Of a stretch of DNA of 64,000 nt, positions 12,316 to 24,540 are shown piece after piece (positions within the stretch are counted from its first letter, which is position 1; each line of letters begins with the position of its first letter). The stretch is taken from positions 121,921-185,920 of the forward strand of contig JBNGIQ010009298.1 in assembly GCA_049999765.1 (NCBI GenBank). Reading direction: 5' to 3'. Below the pieces are notes generated by a model that worked only from the letters and a program-made list of their open reading frames with translations, was not told where the DNA came from and did no database searches. The stretch is from Phaeoceros laevis. Its lineage: Eukaryota > Anthocerotophyta > Anthocerotopsida > Notothyladales. Made by a program: the position numbers and the translations under genes.

Positions 12316-15300
12316 TCAGCGACCGGAAAGTAAACTTTCTATGACTTGGTCTCCAGCGAACGTACTTATCTCCCATTCTTGTGTAGAAGATGATAAAGTC
12401 ATCAGAGCAACAACAACCATCCGCATGTTTGGCCTCAACTCCGGGTTCTCTTGAGTGCACGCTCGTGCTAGTTGCACCATCTACAATTTACGCTAGAATC
12501 AGTTCGCAAAACCCTCATTATTCTCTAAAAAAAAGAAGTACACGAATCAGAACCCACCTTGTAAGCAGAATCCAAGGGATAGTTGTTGCCCAAACTTGGA
12601 TCCATCAGAGTATGTATTTGCTCTCTTGAGTCTGGAGCTCGCAGCACAGCCTCAAACTTCAAGAAATCAAAGCGAAGTGTCAGCCATTATAGACAGAAGA
12701 TGCTACGAGATTTGAATGCAGGCAGAAAAACGACAGGTGCTGATAAAGAGGGGAACCAACCAAGGTCACAAGTCCCTTCTGTACTTCTTTATGTGACTCG
12801 GACGAATTTGAAGCCGCACTGTAAGTTCGTACAATGGCTTCTTTACCAGATAAGATCTCATATAGTACAACTCCAAAAGAGTAGACGTCAACCTTGGGCG
12901 ACACGTCTCCAAATCGAGCATACCTGGGCAGTTCGACAAACAAAAACCATCAGTGGGCCACTTCTCCGTCTTGGCCTGAACAGGTAAAGCAATGACAACG
13001 CAATCTTACTCGGGAGACATGTAGCCAAATGTGCCAGCCAGCTTAGTTGCATTTGTAGTGCCCACAGATTCAGTTAGTTTTGTAAGTCCAAAATCTGCAA
13101 CCTGAACGTAAAATATGTCAATAAACACAAGAAGCTATACTTCAAATCCAGTCAGTGTGGAGGACACAAGTTGGAAGACTGCCTCATGAACGAACAACCT
13201 TTGCATGAAACTCTCTATCCACAAGAATGTTTGCCGACTTCACATCACGATGGATGTAAGTTGGCTTTGTGTGCTCGTGTATGTATTCCAGCCCCCTTGC
13301 TGCATCAAGAGCGATTTGTACTCGATGTACCCATGCCAAGGATGTTCCTGCTATGACGAATTGCATGATTTTTAAGCGAGCAATCAACCAGAGACAACGA
13401 GGATTGTTAGTCAAAAGCCTTCAAAATCCATAACCACCTCTTCGGCTAGCTCGGTGAAGGTGCTGATCAAGAGTCCCATTTTCCACAAACTCGTACACAA
13501 GAAAAAGAGACTCTACAGTACAGTAGCCAATCAATTGTACCTGCATGCAATTCAAGGGACGGTGGTTATGTAACTCAGCCAGGACTATGTTAAACGAAGG
13601 ACGGGGAGCTTGTTCTCTGGCGCAGCTGCCAGTTGAAACAAATGAGCCGTTTTTGAAGTTCCGATCATGCAGCACGTTTGAGCTCACCAGATTTGTGTGA
13701 TGCACATGCGTAAGCACTTGAAGCTCTGCCAGGAACTCTTTGGATGCTTGTAAATTCATCCTCTTTACTGCCACTTTCTGCAATGCACATTGCGTCACTG
13801 TAATCAGTAGGGGAGCTCACCCTGCATTGCTGTGAACAACATAGTTTGGAAACATCAAATAATAGTCTGTGGCCAATCTGTGTGAACTAAAGAACAATGT
13901 AACAAAAGGTTGCTTCACCTACATAGAATAGTTTACCATGGACATAGGTTGCAGCAATCTCTTACTGATCTATTACATGTCATCAAGCAACCAGTAACAA
14001 CTCCCATTTCGACACCTAACTTCAAGTTCGCAAGAGTCCTGTCAATAACCTGATTTGGGCTGATCAACACACAGACAAGAGAGCACGTCATATTCACCTG
14101 GTCTCGAAGCTCTGCATAATACACTGCTCCATAACCACCTTCACCCACTTTGTTTGCAATGCTGAAATTGTTTGTGGCTGCTGCAAGCTCCTCATAAGAA
14201 TATTCAACAGACTTGTCTACAATGAATTGAGCCCCTGGGTGACTGCCTGGTGCATGGAGCTTGCCAACTGAACCTCCCATATCTGCCGTCAGATGTCAGG
14301 GAACTTCAGTTTAAAATGAGCAACTTGGCGGGGAACAAGCGCTCAACTAGGCTGCATACCAACCTAGGCTTGACGAGTCTGTCAATGTTAGCTCTCTCGA
14401 GAAAGCTAATTGCTGTTTTGTCTCGTCGTCTCTGCCTCTGACCCTGCAGAACAGATAGTAGACGACAAGCGCAACAACTACCAGGCCCAGAATGCCTCCA
14501 ATGGTGCCTCCTACTATAGCACCAATATTGTTCCCCCCTTCAGTCACTGGAAAAGAATAAGAAACAACGTCATGCATGTTACACAACGCCCCAAACACCT
14601 TCCGCAAGTCCTCCAAGACGGACAAACCACAAGCATAGAACAGTTTGATACTACTTCAACAAAAAATCGGCATGATAGCTTCGTAGTTTGAAAAAAAAAT
14701 CCCTTTTGTTGAGCACGAGCAGTTTAATCCTCACTGCAACCAACCAGCAGTAGGAACCTCCCATCAGAATCGCATGCGTGCATCTCGAAGTACACTCTTT
14801 TAGTGGTCCTCTCAACCAATACAAACAACGTAGTAGAGCATGGAGCAGAACATACCCATTAAATGCTGGAAAATTTCCCTCAACATCTGCACACAGTACA
14901 ATGACAGATAAGAACAAGTTGCACGTCAGAGCTCTCAACACATTTTACTCCTCTAGGTAACTCATGCTTCACAGCATAGTCTTCAAGTCAAGGTCAATAT
15001 TCTTGATCAACATCCCAAACCAGCATTGCGGGTACGGTCGCACTTGATTCATGTAAGGTCTCACCTGTGGCAGGTAAAAACAGGACATCACTGTACGCCT
15101 TGAGGGAGTTCCAATCAATACCGGGATTTGAAAACCTCAAATCCCCCTCGCTCAGATTATAGTTGGCAGCAAGAGACGATAAGGTATCTCCCGGCTCAAC
15201 CACGTACGTCGCAAACAGCCCGTACGTGCGCAGATTCGGGCTTCCACAAGAACAATTCACTGGAATAGAGAGTGGCTGAAACTCGTATACGATTTCGTCT

Positions 15301-15713
15301 TCATTTGCGAGCCCATTAGCAGCGGCAATCCACGCTGACCTCGTCAGATTATGATACACCGAGGTTGCAATATCCGATAATACTTGATTCTGCTGCACAT
15401 TGTAAGAAAATGTCCCGTGTAGCTCATTGTCTACGCACTGGCAACGGAAGGGCACCTTCAGCGGCTTCCCTGCTTCGATAAAATTGAGATCCGTGAGGTT
15501 GTTCTGCCGACCAATTTCCTGAGGAGACACATTGAACCGTGGTGCGATGTTTTGCAGCTCATCTCCTCTTCCCGTGGCAGGTGCGTTCAATGGAATAAAC
15601 AGCACATAGGCCAAGTCACAGCCACTGGCCGGTACGCAAGCTCCCAGGATAACCTTGAAGCTACCAATCCACAGGACAGCCAGCCCCAGTGCCAGGGCAA
15701 GCCACGCCACCAT
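12316..15713 (-). CDS. CERK1: LysM receptor-like kinase of the CERK1 type
   Basis: Exons read on the minus strand: 15065-15713, 14364-14546, 14098-14282, 13688-13777, 13438-13540, 13199-13347, 13010-13101, 12923-12761, 12656-12558, 12480-12316; phases agree throughout. A signal peptide is followed by a LysM ectodomain with the two CxC pairs (CQC at 91-93, CSC at 154-156) and [18 protein letters not shown]. Then come the transmembrane stretch ([20 protein letters not shown]), the G-loop [13 protein letters not shown], the VAVKRM lysine, [42 protein letters not shown] and the conserved tail ending SLLSGR. It should sit in the plasma membrane and signal on chitin or related oligosaccharides in defence or symbiosis. 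A possible extra linker exon at 14856-14886 is treated in the findings. Confidence 0.93.
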
Positions 15714-16531
15714 CCTCTCCCTCCTCTCGCCAACCACCCCCGCGTAGCCTAACTGCAACTGCAAGACGGGATCTCCTTGCCACTCTCCAAAGAACCTGCA
15801 CCCCGCCTCAGCTCCAGCACTCGGGTCCAGCTGCACTCGTGGATCCTTCGTGCCAAGCTTCAAACCTCGCCGTACCGGCACCAGCGCCAGGCGGCTGCGG
15901 CTGCTCCCATGGCAAGCTCAACCGGCGAGCTTCGGACAGCCTGCGGGGAAAGCAGGCAGGGCCTGCGGCCAAATACACGCGCATCAAGTTGCTCCCCGTG
16001 ATGTTGCCGGTGTCACTGTGTGCGCACATCGCAGCACAATCGTGTCCAGAGAGCCGATAAACAGCGACGTTCAGGCGACAACAGCTTACTGGCGAATTTG
16101 GCGAAACTGGTGGGTGGCTGGTCGCCGGGATCTTTAGTTTGACTTAAGTTTAGCGTGTTTCCAAATTCCAAACAACAGAATGTTATTTAGAAACATAGCG
16201 TCCAGCAGTCTGGTCTGAGTGCTTTGTGTGGAAGTTCCTTACAGGAATAAGCAGTTGTGGTCTCCACATGTGAGTGCGGTCAGGGTAGTGACAAGTCGAT
16301 TCGGTCACTCCACTGCAAATACTTCAAAGATGGGAAAGACATTAATGGAAACCAGGAAGGACTCCAACTTTTGCAACTTTTCTCAATATTACAAAGCACC
16401 AAGTTTTCCGATGACAGCCGCATGTTTAAGTAGGCGGCCACCCATCGGATGAAAGTCTAGAGCCCTGCAGTCTTGCTGTAATGACAGGCAGGGCAGCGGG
16501 AGTAACCAAAACGCGTAGCTAGTGCACCAAT
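15714..16531. other. Intergenic between CERK1-type gene and psbQ copy 2
   Basis: 818 bases hold the 5' region of the receptor kinase and the 3' region of the second psbQ, both on the minus strand. The open frame upstream of the kinase ATG is GC-rich leader; no separate gene is supported. Confidence 0.5.
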
Positions 16532-17623
16532 TTACAATTTGGAGAGGACATTCTCCAGGGAGGACACAGTGAGGTTGTAGTACTTCTCGGCATCGGCTGA
16601 GCTCTTGGCCCTGGCGGCGTAATCCAGCTGCACATTTAAGTCCAGCAAGTTAGCCAAGTTAAAACGACAAGCCAGGGCAGCCTATCTGCTTGATCATCCA
16701 CAAGGTGGATCAATTGATGTATTCAGATCGAGGAAACGAAAGGAAGTGAAGCTTACTCGGTCGATGGTAGAGAAGAGGTCGGAGACCTCAAGCTGGAGGG
16801 ATTTCTTCTCAGGCTTGGGCTTGGAGTTGACGATTGTTTTCAAGTCAAATCGCAAGTAACCAGCCTTGTTTCTGAGCTCATTTTGGACATAGGGCCAGGC
16901 CTTCTTGTCGATCAAGGACTTGACTCCGATGATAGCGTCGGCTGACTCCTTGGCTCTCACAACTGCATCAGCAGGAGACACTGCTTGAAGGAAGAAGCGG
17001 TCCTTCAACGGAAGATCTGTGTCCCTGGCCTGGTCGGCATTTCCAGTTCCCGCTGCACCAGACAGAAACAATTGTCACTCACGAAGATACCATCCGCGGA
17101 GAACTTTAGACTACAACCTGAGGGAGGACAAAGTCGGAGCACGGCAGCTGTTAGTAAGCACACGCCACGGCGGAGTGCACACTGTGTCTCCCAAGCTCAA
17201 AATGCTTGCAAGCGTTTTTCAGGTCACAAACAAGCCACGGTTTGAGCTGCGCAATTGCGGTCACTATCAGCTCAGGAGGAAAGCTGGAACTGACAGAAGG
17301 CAAGCATACTCACCGTAGCCACCAAATGGTGGTGGAGGGGGCTTGAGCTCGACGGGACTGGCGTCAGCCAGCGCTTCTCGCACCAGGGCGCCCGAGGCTA
17401 CGGTGGCAGCCAACAGACCGAGCATGGATCGCCTGCTCTGCACTTCGGAATCCTCAGACCGCTGAGCCCGAACGGGCACAATGGCTGCCTTCGGCACAGC
17501 CACTCGGGTGCTGCTAGCCGGGCCGCATCGCAGCTGGTTGCTGCTGCTGCTCACCAGGCTGCCTTCCACCAGCGCCTTGGAGGCGCTGCACAGGCCAGCC
17601 ATGGATGCTACAGCTTGCGCCAT
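16532..17623 (-). CDS. psbQ: PsbQ, oxygen-evolving complex protein (copy 2)
   Basis: Three minus-strand exons (17314-17623, 16757-17052, 16532-16627) give 233 aa. Splice positions and phases equal those of copy 1, and the coding lengths of exons 2 and 3 are identical (296 and 96). It has [20 protein letters not shown], a twin-arginine signal ([20 protein letters not shown]), [41 protein letters not shown] and [20 protein letters not shown]. The frame is open upstream to an ATG at 17836, but the family leader begins at 17623, so the upstream part is taken as 5' UTR. Differences from copy 1 lie mainly in the transit peptide and helix 2-3 linker. Both copies look intact. Confidence 0.94.
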
Positions 17624-18605
17624 GGTCTCAGAGCGGGGGTGCGTTGCGAATGGGCTAGGTGGATTGCGAGCTACGGAGGTTCCAGCCAGTCGTGAGCTGA
17701 AAGAGTTTGGGACGGACGCGACAACGGGAACCGGAAGGAGGAGCTTGCGACGAGCTGATTTTGGCACAGCGAATGGGGGTCGCGAGCGGGACACGAGCCT
17801 ATCCTCACGGGCCCACACACCTTCCTGACATACCACGAGGTAGATAAAGTGACAGTGGGAGAAAGGGCCTTCGAAAGGCAGTCATTTTCGAGCTCATTTT
17901 ACGGCCCGATGTTACCAGATGTGCTTCGGAATAGTCTTTGACACAGACTTTGACAATGGATTCAGCTTCAGGATTGGTAACATGACATCACGAAAGATAT
18001 GAAAAGCTATACTGTAAAATTGTTATAGATTTGAAGTATGAACATATTTTGTGGGTAAGGAGCTCCAAACCTTAGTTGTTTGCATTTTGGAACGCAGAGC
18101 AAGTGGAGCTCCACATGGTTCATAGTGATCTGAACATAGAGTTATACATAGCCATCTACACAACAGGCTACTTCCAACAAGGGCAGAAAATTTGTTATAT
18201 ATTCATGTTAGTTTGCTTGTCTTATCTAATTTGGATAATCAATCAATTAAAATATATTGTCCTTCGTACACTACATCTGGCAAAGGCACTACATCCAGCA
18301 AAGGCAAAGGCAAAGACAAAGCCATAGTCACAAGGTGATCAAGTTGGCACTAGTTGTTCATCAACAAAAAATGGAGGCATAGAAGATGAGCAACAAAAAA
18401 TGGAGGCATGGAAGAAAGGGTTGAATGTATGCTTACCGCATCAATCCAAGCGTTAGGCTTGGCAATGCAGCCAAAGCCAATAATGAGAACCATGGCTTGC
18501 CTAGTAGAAGAGTGTAAAACCCTTTGAGCAATTTGAATGATGAATGAATTCTAGTATAGCGTTGCTAATAGTTTATCTCGAATTGTGCTGGTTCGTTCCG
18601 GTAGC
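17624..18605. other. Intergenic
   Basis: The psbQ copy 2 promoter side lies at the left end, followed by AT-rich sequence with a short degenerate AAAGGCA repeat near 18285-18320. I see no gene. Confidence 0.5.
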
Positions 18606-20417
18606 CTACACTTCTGGTTTGATAACATACAAGTCACAATCATGGTAAGGCCCAGCTACACCCCCAACGAGGGACTCCCAGGAGTCATGTTTGATGTCGA
18701 ATGTGATCAGGTGCCAGCCAAAGACATCAGGGTATCCCGGACCGTCGAAGCAGATGGTAAGGCAGATGCGATCCCCTAGCAATGTCGGGTCTTTGTGCAA
18801 CCAGAACATGGTGGCCTCGTCTGCAGTACAGCCAATGATCTGTTGCAAGTTGGCAGGAAAGAATGTAACGGAGTTCCAGAGGAGGCTAGTTTGATCCAGT
18901 TGCCAGATGCCGTACTGCAGATAGTCCTGCACCTCAGCGGTGGAGTTCTCCTCCCCCCAAAGGCAGTTGTCTACACACAAGATTTTCCCACAATGCACCA
19001 GAATGGTCTTGATGTCTCTCAAGTAATGGCAACGCTGGCAGTGCCTTGCATACTGGGAGAACTGTACCTTGGACCACCATTCATTCTTCAACACGTTCCC
19101 TTTCAGTAATTCTCCGGTGTCCAGACTGTGGACCTGAATGGCTTCGGGGTCTATTGTGTAAATGAGGCCGTTGCACACAGCAAATTCCCGATGATCGATC
19201 ACAAACTCTCTGTGATCTCCCCGCCCTGGAGGTGCCTCTTTCACCTTCCGCATGTGGGTGATCCTCCATGTACCAGTTTTAGAGTAGTAAATGCTTGTTG
19301 TGAGCTGGAGGGCCCTCCTCCCGGACAGCTTGGATGCTGCACTTGAATTCTTCCTCGACAGCTTGGGTGCCCGCTTGCTGATCACCTCGACCCTGAAGTG
19401 GCCGTGTGGAGTGCGGTGCACTGCCACGAAGTTGAGACAGTTGCCCTCGTAATTGTCCTCGGGGCCAAACTCTGCTGGCAACTCCTTCCAGGTCCTTGTC
19501 AAGGGATTCAAGACACAAAAGCGCATACCTAAAACGGCATTGAGCTTGCTCACAGAGCCGCTGGCAGCATCTGAGTCCGAATCGCTTGTAAAGTCCCGAT
19601 TCCTCTTGCTGCTTTTGCGCCGTTCCACCTTGAAGATGCACACGAGGCCATCGCCAACAACGAACTCTCCGGACTCGAAACGCTGGAAGTGCTCGGGCAG
19701 GAAGGCCAGCCCTACCTTGAAAGCCCGAAAGCCTGGGAGCCTGCGAGAGAAATCGACACGGTCCTCGAGGCCAGCCCACCCTGGCTGGTACTCGAGAGCG
19801 CAGACGGCTGGTGGAACTGCAGCGCTTTCCATAGCACACAATTCCTTGAACTGGGGGGAAGACATGAGCGAGCGCCAACCCTTGCTCACTGCTGAGAACT
19901 TGCATTTGATACTCGTCGGGAGCATCGCCAAGACTCGATGAAGGAGCACTTCTGGCAGGTAGCTCCACACTGACGCCTCCATGTCCAAGCTCGGAGGGAC
20001 CTCAGCCACCGGGTTGCCAGAAGCGGTGGCAGATTCTGAAGGATCCGGATTCTTGAAAGGTACTGGGCCCTCATCGACAGGAGGCGTCACCACCATCCTG
20101 CCGTGCAACACGGTGAGCAGCAGGCTCGGAGGCCGCTTCTCACTAGACTGCAATCCTTGCTCCAACCTCTGCTCGTTAGGATCGACATCGTCGTCTGCGA
20201 TGTCTCCCGAAGATCCCCCCTCCTCTTCCTCCTCTTCTTCCTCTTCCTCTTCTCCCTCTTCCTCTTCTTCTTCTCCCTCTTCCTCTTCTCCCAACTCCAT
20301 TTCCGAGCTTTCTGATTCGGAGGAGGCATCCGGCTCCACCTCCGAGTCGAGATGATCGCTGTCGGATGCTGGCTCATCCTCCATCATAATCGGCTGCAGG
20401 CAGGTTTTCCTCTCCAA
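18606..20417 (-). CDS. F-box protein with acidic N-terminus, intronless
   Basis: A single 603-codon frame. Residues about 33-66 are an acidic low-complexity run of Glu (encoded by CTC/CTT repeats on the plus strand). The F-box is at about 151-193 (SYLPEVLLHRVLAMLPTSIK then FSAVSKGWRSLMSSPQFKEL). The C-terminal 400 residues have the look of a Kelch/galactose-oxidase-type beta-propeller of plant F-box proteins (FCVLNPLTRTWKELP; WRITHMRKVKEAP; YGIWQLDQTSLLWNSVTFFP), but no strict Kelch motif repeats were counted. It should act as the substrate receptor of an SCF ubiquitin ligase; the target is unknown. Start alternatives are Met11 and Met12. Confidence 0.85.
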   Translation of the reverse strand: MERKTCLQPIMMEDEPASDSDHLDSEVEPDASSESESSEMELGEEEEGEEEEEEGEEEEEEEEEEEGGSSGDIADDDVDPNEQRLEQGLQSSEKRPPSLLLTVLHGRMVVTPPVDEGPVPFKNPDPSESATASGNPVAEVPPSLDMEASVWSYLPEVLLHRVLAMLPTSIKCKFSAVSKGWRSLMSSPQFKELCAMESAAVPPAVCALEYQPGWAGLEDRVDFSRRLPGFRAFKVGLAFLPEHFQRFESGEFVVGDGLVCIFKVERRKSSKRNRDFTSDSDSDAASGSVSKLNAVLGMRFCVLNPLTRTWKELPAEFGPEDNYEGNCLNFVAVHRTPHGHFRVEVISKRAPKLSRKNSSAASKLSGRRALQLTTSIYYSKTGTWRITHMRKVKEAPPGRGDHREFVIDHREFAVCNGLIYTIDPEAIQVHSLDTGELLKGNVLKNEWWSKVQFSQYARHCQRCHYLRDIKTILVHCGKILCVDNCLWGEENSTAEVQDYLQYGIWQLDQTSLLWNSVTFFPANLQQIIGCTADEATMFWLHKDPTLLGDRICLTICFDGPGYPDVFGWHLITFDIKHDSWESLVGGVAGPYHDCDLYVIKPEV

Positions 20418-21490
20418 CGCACCCTGTACTGTTAACTGCCACTGAAAGGATGCCCTTCACCTCCCATTGAAAGGGTGTGCCACAAACACACTTTAAATTA
20501 TGTTTGTACTTTTCTATGATCAATCGAATTCAACGATCAGCAGATTATCAGCCCCCAATCTAGCATACACTACCCTGTATGCTCATTGCTCTCTCGCCTA
20601 GCTGCTTGAAATTCATCCAAAAACTCTAGGAACTCATATACCCATAAGCATTTATGTGCTTGCAAGTTCGAAATTGAAACGACAATTCTCACGAGATAGC
20701 CTTTTTAGGCAATAGCAAAGCTTCTTATACGTGATATTCAATCATAATCTAGCAATGGATGTTCAAAGAGAGAAGGTTAATCAAAAAAAAATTACCAAAC
20801 CATAATCAAAAGATTATATTCAAAGAATTTTTTATCAGATATCTATAGTTTTACAGAATTTATTAATTTTATCAAATATCTGAATAAAAATTTCATAAGG
20901 TTTGTGTAATGTACTATTTATAATAATTATCTTTTGTTATGAGGTATAATATTTTTGGTTAACTTTCACTAAGATTACCACTTGAATTTTTATTTATGAC
21001 ATTTAAACACTTTATATGTATAAATTCATAATTTATTTATTTTATTCTAAATAATTTAAGTTCCTTCAAATGAAAACAAATGGTTTATGATTCCTACACT
21101 CCTTACACTCTATAAACTTGTTACTCTATCAATATAAACATATATTAATTTGATAATTATGCTTATATAAAATATTTTACTAGAACGTCCACATGAATAC
21201 CATGATGATCCTTGAAATATTGATTTAACTTTTATATATAAATCATGATGATCTTCAATTAATTGATTTATGTTAAGCTTCATGTTACCTCCAATTTTGT
21301 ACTGTGCATCTCTCTACAAGTTCGGCATCAAAAGTTTTAGGATCAAATACACATGGATGATCTACAGCTACGATGTGAAGTCAGAGTTTCAAAATTTATC
21401 TTAAACAATGAAGAATATAATACCAGCTATGCGAACATGAAGATTTCAACTCTATATCGATAGTTGAAGAACACCATGATATTACTTGCT

Positions 21491-22813
21491 ATGGGAACGG
21501 GACGAACCTTTAAGGAGTCTTTGAAAGCTTTAGAAGCAGATATCCAACATGCAAATACATTGTGAAGTCCTGCTAAATCAATATATTTGTTTTATTAATA
21601 AGCTATATGATTTGTTTTAGCTATCTTATATCACTTGTATCCATCTAGAGTAGAATGATATCGAAAAATTCTAACTTTAACCTCTTTACTTGTACTTTGT
21701 TTGAAATTTTAGAGCGTCCGAATTTCCAAGAGAATATGACGGAGCATGTTTGCAAATGAGACTATCATATAGTCCCGCAGCTCATTTCCTTCTTTTTCTA
21801 GTAAGGTGGACTGACTGTAGTCTTGCTGGAGCGTTGGGTCTTCTGAGAATCTTAATCTATAAGGTCACTCTAAACCCTGGACAAAAATATATCAAGACTC
21901 TTGCTTTGTCCATTTTCTTAAAATATAGCATGTTATCTCACCTTTACTAGTGATTGCAAATTAGTTAAAGAACTTTGTCTTTCATAGCCTTAAAGCATTT
22001 TGCATCATTTCCTACAATTGAAAGGATAATTTTGCAGCTTCAAAGAACTATTTGGCGTATGTGTTGGATAGGTCTATATGGATGGTACAACAACAATGTC
22101 TACTAGAGAAAGAAAAGCTAGCCTGCGTGAATTTTATGGTACTCAGAGAATTGAGCGACTATTGTGTTGGTTATTATGAGGTCATTCGTACTCTGTGATA
22201 GATATTTAAGTACATGGTTTTGCTTACTGGATAAATACATCTTACAGCTTACATTTATCCATCATTGCAACAATTACCTGGAGGCTTGACTGAGGTGGAA
22301 TATATCAAACAAAAAGCTTCATGCATAGAAAGATACAAGAAGAAGGTTGATGAAGAGAGGGGCCAAATGTCAGATGCAGATTTGGAGAGAGAGCAAGAAT
22401 GCGGAATATGCATGGAGACCAACAATAAGATTGCACTACCAGATTGTAACCATGCTATGTGTATTAAGTGCTATCGAGAATGGTGAATTTTGTGTTCAAG
22501 TATAACGATTAAAATATAATTAAATTTTACAATGGATATAAACTTACAATAAATAGCATCATGAAACTTTCCTTTTTTAATATTTAACATAAACATTTGC
22601 AGGCATACGCGGTCACAATCTTGTCCATTCTGCAGAGATAGCTTGAGAAGAGTAAACTCTAGGGATTTGTGGATTTTCACGGACATAGATGATGTGCAGG
22701 ACATGTTAACACTTGCAAGAGACAACTTACAACGTCTTTTTATTTATATTGACAAACTACCGCTTTTTATCGCTGAAGGTGTATTTGCTATGTGTGACCC
22801 ACACATTAAGTAA
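21491..22813 (+). CDS. RING E3 ubiquitin ligase of the AIRP2 type
   Basis: Five exons close perfectly: 21491-21561, 21713-21863, 22072-22138, 22248-22482, 22603-22813 (244 aa; AIRP2 is about 242). The order follows AIRP2: FKESLKALEADIQHANTL, QMRLSYSPAAHFLLFLVRWT, LGLLRILIYKVYMDGTTTMS, STRERKASLREFYAYIYPSL, LPGGLTEVEYIKQK. The RING finger is CGICMETNNKIALPDCNHAM with CIKCYREW and CPFCRDSL, all zinc ligands present. It ends DNLQRLFIYIDKLPLFI. The Arabidopsis relative works in abscisic-acid and drought responses as a cytosolic E3; the role here is inferred. The gene sits alone in an AT-rich block and its codons end mostly in A or T, unlike its GC-richer neighbours. The conserved domain after the RING is intact, so it is not an obvious pseudogene. 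Confidence 0.9.
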
Positions 22814-24138
22814 AGAAATGAGTTGGTGTGTAATATCATGATATAATCTTATTATGAAACAACACAATGGTATCCTCTATATTGATCATGAAACCCATTT
22901 GATGGTTGTATATGTGGATTTTGATTGACACTCGAGTGACAAATAAATTGAAACAATTCTCGAGCTTGTAATATATGTAGGAATGACTTAAATTTGTAAA
23001 ATGGTTCACTTATCTTTTCATGTCACCAAGATCTCAATCACAATCAAGGTACATAGCAATGCAAGTATAAACATTACCAATATAAAATTTAACTTAACGA
23101 CTAAAAATTAGTAATATTTATTATAGATTTGAGATATCTCTTAGAAAATGGATGTAGTAATATGTAGTAGTACGGTTCAAAATGGTTTATGCTCATTTAT
23201 GGATGCTGGATGGTAATAGGTTGCTTTTGAGGTCTGTCAGCGTATATATCCTCGTAACTTGTTTGATATAGGTTTTTAGTAAAAGTATTACATCAAGTTT
23301 GGATTTACTAATAAGATTTTTTGATATTGCATTTTCCAGACATGGTTACAAGATCATGATGTGTTTGGACAGAGTATGTTAATATTACAATATGTATGGT
23401 ATTTTTGTATAATGCTTCAAACCATGTACACGGTGACATAGCTTTGGAGTATATTTTAATACCATGAGTCATCACGAAAGCATGAAATAGGCTCTTTGAC
23501 GTTTGCTTGTGATCTCAAGTTGATGGTACTGTAACCTTCAAATGTGGTGAAACCATTTTGAGTTTTGAATTATTCAAATATTTTACAAATTTGGTCAGCT
23601 ACATGTATCACAAGCCAAACTACAATGAAGCATTTTCCAAGTGCTTCAACGATTATTAGCACTAGTCAAAGGTAACAATGATGCACAAAGTGTAATGGAG
23701 CATGTTTTAAATGTTCTAAACCTTAAGGGTTCAGCCTCGAAACCTTAAAAAAGGCATCCAAGACTTTACTTTCTTGTGCATATAGATTTTTTACAGAATT
23801 CATAGTGACCCCAACTAATCGTGTCGTTCCATGAAGTCCAGGTTTTTTACTTCAAAACATAAGTTTGTGAATGTAGGGTCATCATTCAAGATCTTTTTTC
23901 GACACGCAAAGCTCACTTCTTGTGGCATTGGATGCCCTTCGCTTGTGCATTTTTTTTTAATCACATTTTTTGTTTTTTTTTTGGGGAAAAAGGGAGAGAT
24001 ATTTCCATTAAATTAGTGCAGTGTTTAAGCCAAAGTATAAGCTGCACCCTATGGGTCTGAGCTGTGCAGAAAAATAAACCATGTACTACCATCCTACATA
24101 TGGATTGGATATTTCCAACCCACTATGTACTTGTTTAC

Positions 24139-24420
24139 ATGGACATAGCTTAGTAATGAGAGCCTAAGTTTCCCAATTCGGAGGTCTTACGTTCAATTTA
24201 CGCACGGCCCAAGGTTTGCAAATTTTTGGCACTTGTGTGGAGGCATGGAGGCATTGTCTCGACAGCTTATGACAGCTCTAGCGCGAACAAGGCGAAGTGA
24301 CGGCACCGTCGGCCGCAGCGAGGCACGAATTCATTCCGTAAGCGCTGTGGGGTAAGGCTCCAAAGTCTTACCTCGTGAGCTCTTCTTTGAAAGCTCCAGA
24401 CTCAAGCTCGAAGGGCCTTT
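24139..24420 (+). mobile_element. SINE-like element, left copy
   Basis: The head resembles a tRNA: an A-box-like TAGCTTAGTAATGAGAGC and, about 35 bases on, a B-box-like GGTCTTACGTTCAATTT. A body follows with GGCACTTG, TGGAGGCATTGTCTCGACA, GAGGCACGAATTCATTC and AAGTCTTACCTCGTGAGCTC. The same order of blocks occurs on the other strand at 24541-24852. A tRNA-derived head plus a body of about 250 bases and no ORF fits a SINE; no poly-A tail or target-site duplication was proven. Confidence 0.6.
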
Positions 24421-24540
24421 ACTGAGCGTTTGTAGAATTGTGTTAATATAGCAAAAGGGGCGGTGGGTTGGACATGTCCAAAATGAGACACTTCTCCCTT
24501 CGCAATTTGTTTTTTCTTTCATAAATCCTCATTGAACTTC

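Noticed and set aside
17624-17836. N-terminal extension of psbQ copy 2 from an upstream ATG
   Set aside because: The other copy has no matching extension and the family leader starts at the inner Met.
19279-19968. 229-codon minus-strand frame
   Set aside because: Alternative frame inside the intact F-box gene.
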